Shown here in pieces: positions 32,972 through 41,389 of a DNA stretch of 48,339 bases (position 1 is its first letter; the number at the start of each line of letters is the position of its first letter). This DNA is from Bacteroidota bacterium (GTDB lineage Bacteria; Bacteroidota; Rhodothermia; Balneolales; Balneolaceae), in NCBI GenBank assembly GCA_003045995.1, contig PZPG01000011.1, forward strand, positions 1,351 to 49,689, read 5' to 3'. Under the pieces are notes generated by a model that saw only the letters and a list, made by a program, of their open reading frames with translations, ran no database searches and was not told the DNA's origin. The position numbers and the translations under genes are program-made.

Positions 32972-35713
32972 ATGAGAATCCGCCAAATTTCCAGATCTAT
33001 TATTTTTGCATGGAGTGTCAGCTTGATCCTCTCCGTTCTGCCCCTGACTTCCGCAAGCGCACAGATGTCTCTCATCAACCCGACAACACCCACTCGCCAG
33101 GACTCCACAAAGCCCATCAATCCGGACGCCCAAAACGCACCCACACCCACGCAGGACAATCCCATCCCACCTACACAAACCAAATCCCTCCAAATCGAAG
33201 GCACCATCCTCGACGCGACCACCGGAGAAACCCTGCCGGCCGCATCCATCGCCATCAAAAACACCTACCGCGGCACCATCAGCAATAGCGAAGGACGCTT
33301 CACCATCCAGCCAGACTCCCTGCCCGCAACCCTTATCGTGCGCTTTATCGGATACCGCATGCAGGAGCTCACCCTCACAACCCCGCCGACCCAACCACTG
33401 CAGATCCGTCTAGAGCCCGAAATCCTGCAGATGGAAGAGGTTGTTGTCACCGGCGAAGACCCGGGTTTGTCCATCATGGAGCAGGTGATTGCGCGAAAAC
33501 AACTTTGGCAAGCCCGTCTTTTCACATACGAAGCCGATGCTTACACCCGCCAGCGCATCGAAAACGACACCACTATTGTTTCGATTAGTGAGAGTGCATC
33601 GGTGGTGTATTGGGATCGAACCAATGGTACACGTGAGCGCCAGCTGTACAAAAACCAAACGTCGAACATCAGCGAGGAACTCAACTTCGCCGGCGTTAGC
33701 TTTTTCCCCAATTTCTACGCCGATGACATCGAAATTTCCGGATTTTCCCTTGTGGGCGTCACCCATCCGGACGCTCTCGATTTCTACCGATTCTCCCTGC
33801 TCGACGTCGCCACGCAAGATGGCAAGCTGCTCTATACCATCCAGGTTCAGCCGCGGAGAACACTGCAACCGCTCTTCGAAGGTACGCTGAAAGTACTCGA
33901 CGAAGAGTTTGCCCTGCTCGAGGTAGATCTCAAACCCAACGATGTGGTCCGGTTCCCGCCGCCAGTGCAGGAGTTCGACCTCGCCTACCGTCAGCAATTC
34001 AGTAATTACGGCCGCGATTTCTGGCTCCCGGTCGACATGAATATCGACGGATCCATCAAAATCGGCATCATTGGCCTGGATTTTCCGCTCATTCGCTTTC
34101 GGCAGGTCTCCCAAATCACCGACTATCGTGTAAATGAACCCTTACCGGCCGGTATTTTCGAACAGGAAAGCCCGTTCATCACCTCCTACCCACGTCTATC
34201 CGAACGACCGGAAGAGATGCGATTACCTCTGAGCGAAGAGGAACAACAGGCGTATGCCACCATCGACAGTACACAAACCCTCGACAAAGCCTTCCAACCC
34301 ACCGGTTTCCTTGCACGTTTTACGGAAACCAGTGCCTCCGGCGAAACACAACAAGACACAAGCCGTACGCGGGGGTTCCAGGTGTCGGGAATCTTACGGT
34401 ATCAGCGGGTTGATGGGGCCACACTTGGGGCGAAAGTAGAACTGGACCGCAATCGATCTCCGCTGAAGCTCAGCCTCTCCCCGGTCTGGCACTTCAACCG
34501 TGGCGAAGCTGGAATCCGGGCTGGTGCACGGCTAGCACTGATCGACACGCAACGAGAACGGCAGCGTCTGCGGAGTCGGAGCAGTCGGAGCGGCCGGAGC
34601 GGCCGGAGCGGGGATGATGAAAGGGACAGTGATGGCACAAGGCGCAGTGATGGCACAAGGCGCAGTGATGGCACAAGAAGCGGTGATGGCACAAGAAGCG
34701 GTGATGGCGAAAGAGAGTATCCATTCCACCTTTATCTGTATGCAGACTACACAAACGACTCCGAAAATCGATGGGAAACTGCCACGTACCCCAATCTCAT
34801 TACCAGCGCTGTCACCGCAGCCGGCGGCCAGGACTACGGCGATTACTATCAAAAGGAAGCTTGGGCTGCAGAGCTGGAGGCACTCTTGCCCATACCGGGT
34901 CGCATCCGTCTCGCTTCCGGAATTCAATGGGAAAAACACACCTCTTTCGACTCGGAGTTGTTGCAAGACTGGAGTCTGTTCGGCTCACACGACCCCCGTC
35001 GTCCCAATCCGCGCATCGATGACGGCCGGCTCACCAGCCTCACCCTGCGCCTTGGCAACACACCAGAGGGACGTGCCGGAGCCCGGCCATCCGGTTTTGG
35101 CAGTCAGCGCGCATTTGAGGTCCGCCTGGAACATAGCCTGTCCTCCACGCTCGCGCCGGAACCCCATCAACCCGAACCCTTTTCCCCTCCTTTCCAACGT
35201 CCTGAAACGCTCACTTTCACCAAGCTGGACGGAGAGATCCGATGGAGTATGCCGACGTTCTATCAGCGGCGATTTTTCCCCAATGCACTGCATCTCACCG
35301 CCCGTGCCGGAATCACATTCGGCGACTTGCCACTTCAGCGCTTTGATGCAATCGATGGATCCCTCTTCCAGTATTCTCCCTTTGGTGTCCTCAAAACGCG
35401 TCGCCACCTGCCCTACGAGGGCGACCGCTACTGGCTAATCGCCGCAGAGCACGACTTGCAAAGTATTCTGTTCGAACGTCTGAAGATCCGTCCGCTGGTC
35501 GATCAGGGCACCGGAATCATTCTCTTTGCCACCGCAGGCCAGTCGATATCGAAGCGGCGTTTTCTCGACTACCAACCTATCACCTCAGATGGTGTTCACC
35601 TGGAAGCCGGGTTCAGCATCAATCGAATCGCTGGAATCTTTCGTGCAGATGTGGCGTTTCGCATGGACCAGCCCGGATTTTTCATCGGCGTCTCCGTGCC
35701 ACGATACTTTTGA
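32972..35713 (+). CDS. DUF5686/carboxypeptidase-regulatory-like outer-membrane protein
   Basis: This 913-residue protein is a predicted outer-membrane beta-barrel with a periplasmic front end. The ATG at 32972 gives a clean signal peptide (MRIRQISRSIIFAWSVSLIL) ending ASA; an ATG further upstream would add 18 residues. A Thr/Pro-rich linker is followed by a CarboxypepD_reg-like Ig fold (IEGTILDATTGETLPAASIA) ending in MEEVVVTG. The DUF5686 region and a C-terminal barrel follow, ending in an aromatic strand (GVSVPRYF). An 18-bp repeat (34631-34702) inserts a charged SDGTRR loop. There is no sign of a TonB plug. Function of the family is poorly known. Confidence 0.88.
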   Translation: MRIRQISRSIIFAWSVSLILSVLPLTSASAQMSLINPTTPTRQDSTKPINPDAQNAPTPTQDNPIPPTQTKSLQIEGTILDATTGETLPAASIAIKNTYRGTISNSEGRFTIQPDSLPATLIVRFIGYRMQELTLTTPPTQPLQIRLEPEILQMEEVVVTGEDPGLSIMEQVIARKQLWQARLFTYEADAYTRQRIENDTTIVSISESASVVYWDRTNGTRERQLYKNQTSNISEELNFAGVSFFPNFYADDIEISGFSLVGVTHPDALDFYRFSLLDVATQDGKLLYTIQVQPRRTLQPLFEGTLKVLDEEFALLEVDLKPNDVVRFPPPVQEFDLAYRQQFSNYGRDFWLPVDMNIDGSIKIGIIGLDFPLIRFRQVSQITDYRVNEPLPAGIFEQESPFITSYPRLSERPEEMRLPLSEEEQQAYATIDSTQTLDKAFQPTGFLARFTETSASGETQQDTSRTRGFQVSGILRYQRVDGATLGAKVELDRNRSPLKLSLSPVWHFNRGEAGIRAGARLALIDTQRERQRLRSRSSRSGRSGRSGDDERDSDGTRRSDGTRRSDGTRSGDGTRSGDGEREYPFHLYLYADYTNDSENRWETATYPNLITSAVTAAGGQDYGDYYQKEAWAAELEALLPIPGRIRLASGIQWEKHTSFDSELLQDWSLFGSHDPRRPNPRIDDGRLTSLTLRLGNTPEGRAGARPSGFGSQRAFEVRLEHSLSSTLAPEPHQPEPFSPPFQRPETLTFTKLDGEIRWSMPTFYQRRFFPNALHLTARAGITFGDLPLQRFDAIDGSLFQYSPFGVLKTRRHLPYEGDRYWLIAAEHDLQSILFERLKIRPLVDQGTGIILFATAGQSISKRRFLDYQPITSDGVHLEAGFSINRIAGIFRADVAFRMDQPGFFIGVSVPRYF
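33073..33082 (+). repeat. Dispersed motif CATCAACCCG, copy 9 (coding)
   Basis: It is read C ATC AAC CCG (Ile-Asn-Pro) just after the signal peptide of the DUF5686 protein, in its Thr/Pro-rich linker. Confidence 0.7.
34406..34415 (-). repeat. Dispersed motif CATCAACCCG core only, copy 10 (coding)
   Basis: In the DUF5686 gene it is read CGG GTT GAT G (Arg-Val-Asp). The flank is CTG rather than AA, so this may be a chance match within barrel-coding sequence. Confidence 0.4.
34631..34702. repeat. 18-bp tandem repeat in the DUF5686 gene
   Basis: Four in-frame 18-bp units (GATGGCACAAGGCGCAGT twice, GATGGCACAAGAAGCGGT twice) are preceded by shorter 9-bp GGCCGGAGC units. They encode a Ser/Asp/Gly/Arg loop between barrel strands. 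Confidence 0.92.
35165..35174 (+). repeat. Dispersed motif CATCAACCCG(AA), copy 12 (coding)
   Basis: In the DUF5686 gene it is read CAT CAA CCC GAA (His-Gln-Pro-Glu), within a Pro-rich barrel loop. Confidence 0.8.
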
Positions 35714-35856
35714 CGGCGATATTTTGACAGAACTTCACGGTATCTCACGACCACGAAAAAATGGATGCTTGTAATTTTTTTACCACACCCGTTACCTATA
35801 TTCCATAATCAAGTCAATCCAAAAAGAATCAACCCAAATCCATTTCAATCAACCCT

Positions 35857-37623
35857 ATGAAATCGTTCTTTAAAAATGTTTTCTCAGTCTTTGTTGCACT
35901 AATCCTTTTTTCCATCCTTTCCTTCTTTTTCATGGTCACATTCCTGGCCATCTTGTCCCCGTCCGACACCGTAACCGTGAAGGAAAATTCCGTTCTCCAT
36001 CTCGATCTTAACGGCAAAATCCTCACCGAGCGTAGTAGCCCCGATGAGTTTGCGATCCCACTTCCCATCCCTTTGCTGGGTAATGTGGGAGACGCTCCGA
36101 GTGTGGGAATTGATGAACTAAAAGAAGCCATTCGGGCAGCTGCCAAAAGCGAGAAAATCCGTGGAATCTTTCTTGAAGCCGGATCGATGGCAGGCGGTGG
36201 GCCGCTGATGCAGGATCTGCATAAAGAGCTTCTGGACTTCAAAGAGAGCGACAAATTCATCCTCAGTTATAGCGAAAACTACAGCGAACTTGGCTACATG
36301 GTTTCATCGGCTGCCGACTCTCTCTATCTGCACCCGTACGGCCTGATCGATCTGTCTGGTCTTGCTTCCCAGGGCATCTATCTGCGGGGCATGTTCGACA
36401 AACTGGAGATCGAGCCGGAAGTATTCAAAGTGGGCGAATTCAAGAGCGCTGTGGAAACGTTTATGAATTATGAGCGGAGTGATGAGGATCGGCTTCAGAC
36501 GCTCGAATTCCTGCGAGACCTGGATAACATCAATCTGGAAACGATTGCGGAAGCTCGGGGAATGGAATTTGACGATCTGAAAGAGATTAGCAACGAACTA
36601 CTCATTCGTCGCGCGGAGGACGCTGTGGAGCGTGGGGTGGCCGATGCAATTCACTACCGCAATGAGGTGATCCGGAAACTGGAAGCGATCACGGGTGCTG
36701 AGGAAGACGAACTCGAAACCATCTCTGCTTCCGATCTGAACAAGAGCCCTGAAAAATTGTCTCGCCCAACCTCACGGGATCGGGTAGCCGTTCTGTATGC
36801 AACCGGAGATATCGGTAGTGAAAGCAGCAATGGAATTCAAGATGCAGCGATGGTAGAAGAGATCGAAAAACTACGGGAAAACGACCGGGTGAAGGCAGTA
36901 GTTCTTCGGGTTGATTCTCCCGGTGGTGGCGTATTCGCATCGGAAGAGATCCGGCACAATCTGGAACTTTTGCAGGAGGAAAAACCACTGATTGTATCGA
37001 TGAGCAACGTGGCGGCGAGTGGTGGTTACTGGATCTCCATGCCGGCCGACACCATTGTGGCGCATGAAAACACAATTACCGGATCGATTGGCATCTTTGG
37101 AATTTTCTTTAATGTGCAGGGATTCATGGAGAACAAAACCGGCATCCGGGCTGATATTGTGAAAACCGGACGGTACTCCGATCTGCCAAACCCGGCGCGA
37201 AGCATGACACGCGGAGAGCGGGCGATCTTCCAGGAGCTGATTGAAGAAGGGTACGACCAGTTTATTGATGTAGTAGCCGACGGTCGCCAGATGGAAGAGT
37301 CCCGGGTTCGGGAGATTGCTGAAGGCCGGGTCTATAGTGGTCGGCGTGCTCTCGAGCTAGGTTTGGTAGACCTGCTAGGCGGACTGGATCTGGCCGTTGA
37401 AATTGCGGCGCAGAAAGCAGGGCTCGAAGAGTACCGTGTGAGTGAGTATCCAGCACAGCAGTCATTCGTAGAGCAGTTGTTCTCCGACATGGGGGCATCG
37501 GCTCGCACCCGCACCCTTAAAAATGAGCTAGGGCCGCTTTATCCGCTGTACGAACAGGCGCAGTCTGTGCTGAAGAATCAAGGAGTGCAGGCAAGGATGC
37601 CCTACGACATCATTGTTGATTAA
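35857..37623 (+). CDS. sppA: Signal peptide peptidase SppA (67K type)
   Basis: SppA is a membrane-anchored serine peptidase that degrades remnant signal peptides. The 588-residue protein has an N-terminal membrane anchor (about 8-33), and two tandem S49 domains as in the long type. The catalytic Lys196 lies in GEFKSAVETF of the first half and Ser388 in NVAASGGYWIS of the second, matching the Ser/Lys dyad of E. coli SppA. The leader contains two AATCAA-type repeats of about 20 bp running into the ATG. Confidence 0.95.
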   Translation: MKSFFKNVFSVFVALILFSILSFFFMVTFLAILSPSDTVTVKENSVLHLDLNGKILTERSSPDEFAIPLPIPLLGNVGDAPSVGIDELKEAIRAAAKSEKIRGIFLEAGSMAGGGPLMQDLHKELLDFKESDKFILSYSENYSELGYMVSSAADSLYLHPYGLIDLSGLASQGIYLRGMFDKLEIEPEVFKVGEFKSAVETFMNYERSDEDRLQTLEFLRDLDNINLETIAEARGMEFDDLKEISNELLIRRAEDAVERGVADAIHYRNEVIRKLEAITGAEEDELETISASDLNKSPEKLSRPTSRDRVAVLYATGDIGSESSNGIQDAAMVEEIEKLRENDRVKAVVLRVDSPGGGVFASEEIRHNLELLQEEKPLIVSMSNVAASGGYWISMPADTIVAHENTITGSIGIFGIFFNVQGFMENKTGIRADIVKTGRYSDLPNPARSMTRGERAIFQELIEEGYDQFIDVVADGRQMEESRVREIAEGRVYSGRRALELGLVDLLGGLDLAVEIAAQKAGLEEYRVSEYPAQQSFVEQLFSDMGASARTRTLKNELGPLYPLYEQAQSVLKNQGVQARMPYDIIVD

Positions 37624-37671
37624 TTGCGAGACCGGGAAGGGTCACCATCCGTGCTTACGTGAAAATTGATC

Positions 37672-37823
37672 CCATTCGAGGTGAGTAATACCACTCGAGG
37701 TGCGTAAGACCAATCCCGGCGACTAAGGCCACTGCAAGTAAGCAATATAACTCCCGGTGAGAAATTCCACTCACAGTGAGCGATTCCACTCACAGTGAGC
37801 GATTCCACTCCCGGCATACCGAT
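37672..37823. repeat. 19-bp tandem array, eight units
   Basis: Eight gap-free 19-bp units include CCATTCGAGGTGAGTAATA, CCACTCGAGGTGCGTAAGA, TAACTCCCGGTGAGAAATT and two identical copies of CCACTCACAGTGAGCGATT. Since 19 is not a multiple of three, no frame could read through it as a simple peptide repeat. Confidence 0.92.
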
Positions 37824-37868
37824 AGATTCCTGAACACCAAGGATTTTTTTACGGGCTGGGTGGATCTG

Positions 37869-37878
37869 CATCAACCCG
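37869..37878 (+). repeat. Dispersed motif CATCAACCCG(AA), copy 11
   Basis: It reads GGATCTGCATCAACCCGAAA in non-coding spacer, followed by AAAACCACC. It lies 45 bp after the 19-bp array and is the clearest intergenic example. Confidence 0.88.
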
Positions 37879-37984
37879 AAAAAAACCACCTTTTCTATAA
37901 CACCCCTTTTCCTATTACACCACCCTGGTAGAATAACTTCAAGATTCATTTAAAGATCAACTTCAAAAATAACTTCAAGTTCGC

Positions 37985-40900
37985 ATGAAAGCCAGAACCC
38001 GCTACTTGTTGCTGACAACGAAATCTGTATTTCTTGTACCTGTACTCATCCTGCTGTTCATCTTGGCGGCGCCTATGGCTTCGTCTTTATTCTTAGCTCC
38101 ATCATTCGAGGGCGCGTCTGCAGTTACGGCGCAAAATATGGCGAATGAGCGCCGTCTGGCAGATAATCCTTTTCAGGAATCTCGGAGTCATTCCCTGCAA
38201 CATGATCAGAGCCATTCCCAGCATCATCCCCTCGCCCCAAAAGTTCCGCTCGGATTTTCGATGTTCAACGGGCGCAATCACCCGGAACTCGACTGGCAAA
38301 CAGCCGAAACCGAGCATTTTCTGATCCAATACCCGAAACATCTGGAAGGGATCGAGTTGCAAGCGGCATCCATTGCGGAAGCCACCTATGAAGCCCTCTC
38401 CGCAAATCTTGGCGTTACGTTCGACTACAAAATTCGAATCTATCTTAGCGACGAAGATGAAATCGTGAACGGTTACGCAATGCCTTTTTGGAAGTCCTAC
38501 ACCAACATCTGGGTAGCCCTAAACGATGTGGCAGAGGGCTGGTCGGGGCCGGAAAAATGGCTCCGAACCGTTCTCGCACACGAACTCGCGCACATCTTCC
38601 ATTTCGAAGCGGTCAAGTCCAACGTAGGGTTGCTCGGAACGCTTCTCACAGCCCCTGCCCTGCCGGCTCCCTGGACGGAAGGGATCGCTCAGTATCAAAC
38701 CGAACCCTGGCATGCATTGCGCGGCGATGCCATTCTCCGAACTTCCATCTACGACGGCGCGCCCGACTTCCGTGATGGCCGATCGATGCAGAACCGTGGT
38801 CTTATGTACGCCAGTGGCAATGCCCAGCTACGCTATTTTGCTTCCGTGTATGGCGATTCGCTCCTGCCGAAAATCCTCAGCCATCGCAAAGAGCTGTTCG
38901 GCGGTCGCATGAAAGTGCACAATTTTGAAGAGGCTTTTGAGGAGGTTACCGGTACATCTTTTGCCGATTTTGAGGAGGAATGGCGCCGGCATATGAGCAT
39001 CTACTACTACACCCTGGCCGGCCAGATGGAGCGTAGTGACTCCCTGGCTTCTGATCCGCTAGAACTCCCGGGTCTGTTCAAAGGCGAGGCAGCCTTCAGC
39101 CCCGACGGATCGCAGCTTGCTGCCATCTATCTGGTCTCGGGCGCCAAACCGTATGAGCGACTTTCGGTTTTCCGGAACGATTCCACCATGGCGGAGACGG
39201 TGCTGGACGAAGGAGCATTCACCGGGCAGTTAAAATGGCATCCCGACGGGAGCGAACTCGTGTACGGCCGAAGCACGCGCGGAGAGAACGGGTCCATTGT
39301 TAACGATCTTTACAGGGTTCGGGTTGATGGGAAACCGGAACGGCTCACGCACTCCCGAAGAGCGAAAAATGCCGATTATACGCCGGACGGTCAGTCTATA
39401 GTGTACGTGGTGAACGAAAACGGTACAGGGAACCTGTTTTCTATGAATTTGTCCGATCGGTTGAAATCGGGTAGGTCGGATTCGGACAGGTCGGATTCGG
39501 GCAGGTCGGAAACCCGTATCACATCGTACGAGGGTGACAGTCAGATCGGTGCAATCGATGTCCATCCGACACGGCCTGTAGTTGCCTATGCTTTGTTCGC
39601 AAAGGATGGAGCCCGCCAAATCTCTGTGCGAAACTGGGAAACAGGGGAAACTATCATGCTCACAGATGGTATGCTAGATGATCGCAATCCGGTGTGGAGC
39701 CCGGATGGCCAGCAGTTGTTGTACACCAGTTTGCGGGATGATGTACCGAATCTGTTTGTAATCCATCCATTCGAGGGAACGGGGAGTGATGCGATTTCGG
39801 ATGAAGAGCGTGTCACGGCCTTATTTACCGGGGCCTCTGCCCTGCAATGGGTTTGGGCCGATAGCTCGTCCCATCAACCCGAACAGAAAAACGGCCAAGG
39901 TGAAGAACTGGGTGAAGTACAGAATGTCGAAACGGATGCCGGAAAGGGGGTGTCCGGAACCGATGGCCCGGCTGATGGATGGATTTTAGTGCGAAGAAGC
40001 GACAGCAAAATGGACAACGAGTTGCAATTAATCGATGCATCGCGGCGTGCATCGGTGTCCAGCTATCCCGAGCGTGCCTTATTGCCCGATGAGTATACGC
40101 GATGGACTACCCACCGACCGCCGAATGTGATTGCACCCGTAATTGCTCCGGATCCTTCGCTAATTCAGGCGCGCAGACCGTACGATTCGTTCCAGCAGAT
40201 CTCGCACATTGCAACGGTGCCATTCCCGGTGTATGATGAGGAAATTGGTGCCGGCGTTGGCGTTTTTACGGCATTTTCCGAGCCACTGTCCAAGCACATG
40301 ATTACCGGGCTAGGATATGTTTCGTTCCAGGATCCGGGCGAGAACAGCCTGCTTCTGCTCAATTACACAAACAACCAGCTTCGGCCTTCGCTGAATTTCA
40401 GTTTGTATCACAACAGTTTTACCTCGCGGCTGTATGAAGATGAGTTTTTGGTGACTACAAATTCGGGTCTGTCGGTGCTGGGGCTGCTGCCTCGCGACTG
40501 GATCGATTCGCCGTTTGGGGCCGGGTCGTTGTTTTCACGTCTTCGGTTCGATTACACCGATAGTGATCGGTTTTGGGAGCGTGACGATCTTCCGCCATTT
40601 TCACCGCTAGGTGATCCGCAGAGTGGCTGGCAGACCGACCTGACTCTGGGTTTTCAGCTGAAAAAACAAAAACCATATGCGTTTAATGTGATTCATCCGC
40701 TGGATGGGTGGGGTGTGGAGCCAAAACTGACACTGGCTACAAAGGCACTGGGCGGGGAAACAGAGTATCTGCGTGCGGATCTAAAGGCGTATACTATTTT
40801 ACCGTTTTTGGGGAACAGCCGTTTCTATCTGTATGGACGAGCGCTTGCGCAATCGGGCACAGCGTTCAATCAGGATTACATCGGGTTTAGCCGGTATGAT

Positions 40901-41317
40901 GAGATTACCTTTGGGGAGCTCGTTCCGGGGATCGATCTTTTTTACCGGGATACGGAGCGGGTCCGCGGGTTTCGGGAGGTGGCAACGGGAAACCGAATGT
41001 TGTTCTCAACGGTGGAGTACCGGTTGCCATTCTTGCCTAGTCTGGAGACACAGATTCTCGGGTTGGTTGGCTTCGGACGCACAACGCTGAGCGCGTTTCT
41101 GGATGTGGGTGCAGTCTGGAGCGACGATCTGCTCCCCGACGATGCCGCAGACGGAACGGTTACACGGGCCGGTGCAGGGTTTGAGCTAAAGAATGTCCTC
41201 AACCTCTTTGGAGTACCGATTCTGCACAGCATCGGATATGCACAACCGTTCGAAGATTTCGGCACCGAACGAAATCAAGAGATCTATTACCGGGTGCGGG
41301 CTACAGTCGCGTTTTAG
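37985..41317 (+). CDS. Metallopeptidase-like protein with beta-propeller and outer-membrane barrel
   Basis: This 1110-residue protein starts with a signal peptide (about 1-50). A gluzincin-like segment has HELAH at 199-203 (H-E-x-x-H) and a possible third ligand Glu232 in WTEGIAQY. A WD40-like (PD40/TolB-type) propeller covers about 350-640 with blades such as NPVWSPDGQQLLYTS. The last about 350 residues resemble a BamA/Omp85-type surface barrel, ending in YRVRATVAF with terminal Phe. It would therefore sit in the outer membrane with a periplasmic peptidase-like front. The 15-bp repeat 39467-39511 adds a SDSDRSDSGR loop. Related multidomain proteins exist in Bacteroidota, but no substrate is known. 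Confidence 0.82.
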   Translation: MKARTRYLLLTTKSVFLVPVLILLFILAAPMASSLFLAPSFEGASAVTAQNMANERRLADNPFQESRSHSLQHDQSHSQHHPLAPKVPLGFSMFNGRNHPELDWQTAETEHFLIQYPKHLEGIELQAASIAEATYEALSANLGVTFDYKIRIYLSDEDEIVNGYAMPFWKSYTNIWVALNDVAEGWSGPEKWLRTVLAHELAHIFHFEAVKSNVGLLGTLLTAPALPAPWTEGIAQYQTEPWHALRGDAILRTSIYDGAPDFRDGRSMQNRGLMYASGNAQLRYFASVYGDSLLPKILSHRKELFGGRMKVHNFEEAFEEVTGTSFADFEEEWRRHMSIYYYTLAGQMERSDSLASDPLELPGLFKGEAAFSPDGSQLAAIYLVSGAKPYERLSVFRNDSTMAETVLDEGAFTGQLKWHPDGSELVYGRSTRGENGSIVNDLYRVRVDGKPERLTHSRRAKNADYTPDGQSIVYVVNENGTGNLFSMNLSDRLKSGRSDSDRSDSGRSETRITSYEGDSQIGAIDVHPTRPVVAYALFAKDGARQISVRNWETGETIMLTDGMLDDRNPVWSPDGQQLLYTSLRDDVPNLFVIHPFEGTGSDAISDEERVTALFTGASALQWVWADSSSHQPEQKNGQGEELGEVQNVETDAGKGVSGTDGPADGWILVRRSDSKMDNELQLIDASRRASVSSYPERALLPDEYTRWTTHRPPNVIAPVIAPDPSLIQARRPYDSFQQISHIATVPFPVYDEEIGAGVGVFTAFSEPLSKHMITGLGYVSFQDPGENSLLLLNYTNNQLRPSLNFSLYHNSFTSRLYEDEFLVTTNSGLSVLGLLPRDWIDSPFGAGSLFSRLRFDYTDSDRFWERDDLPPFSPLGDPQSGWQTDLTLGFQLKKQKPYAFNVIHPLDGWGVEPKLTLATKALGGETEYLRADLKAYTILPFLGNSRFYLYGRALAQSGTAFNQDYIGFSRYDEITFGELVPGIDLFYRDTERVRGFREVATGNRMLFSTVEYRLPFLPSLETQILGLVGFGRTTLSAFLDVGAVWSDDLLPDDAADGTVTRAGAGFELKNVLNLFGVPILHSIGYAQPFEDFGTERNQEIYYRVRATVAF
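39320..39329 (-). repeat. Dispersed motif CATCAACCCG(AA), copy 13 (coding)
   Basis: It is read GTT CGG GTT GAT GGG (Val-Arg-Val-Asp-Gly) in a propeller blade of the large barrel protein. Confidence 0.7.
39467..39511. repeat. 15-bp tandem repeat in the propeller of the large barrel protein
   Basis: Three in-frame units (TCGGGTAGGTCGGAT, TCGGACAGGTCGGAT, TCGGGCAGGTCGGAA) encode a SGRSD-type loop. Confidence 0.9.
39872..39881 (+). repeat. Dispersed motif CATCAACCCG(AA), copy 14 (coding)
   Basis: It is read CAT CAA CCC GAA CAG (His-Gln-Pro-Glu-Gln) at the start of a Gln/Glu/Gly-rich insert in the large barrel protein, followed by AAAAACGG. Confidence 0.85.
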
Positions 41318-41389
41318 CGAAAATCTTTTTGCCGGTCCTCCTTCTAAAGAGGTGCTTTTTTACATATCCTCAACCTAAAAATTGGACTA

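Larger units (their letters stand above)
37624..37984. other. Spacer between sppA and the large barrel protein gene
   Basis: The 361-bp gap holds an eight-unit 19-bp array (37672-37823), the dispersed motif at 37869 with a strong A run, and an AT-rich leader with repeated ACTTCAAR segments before the ATG at 37985. No terminator hairpin was found after sppA. Confidence 0.65.
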
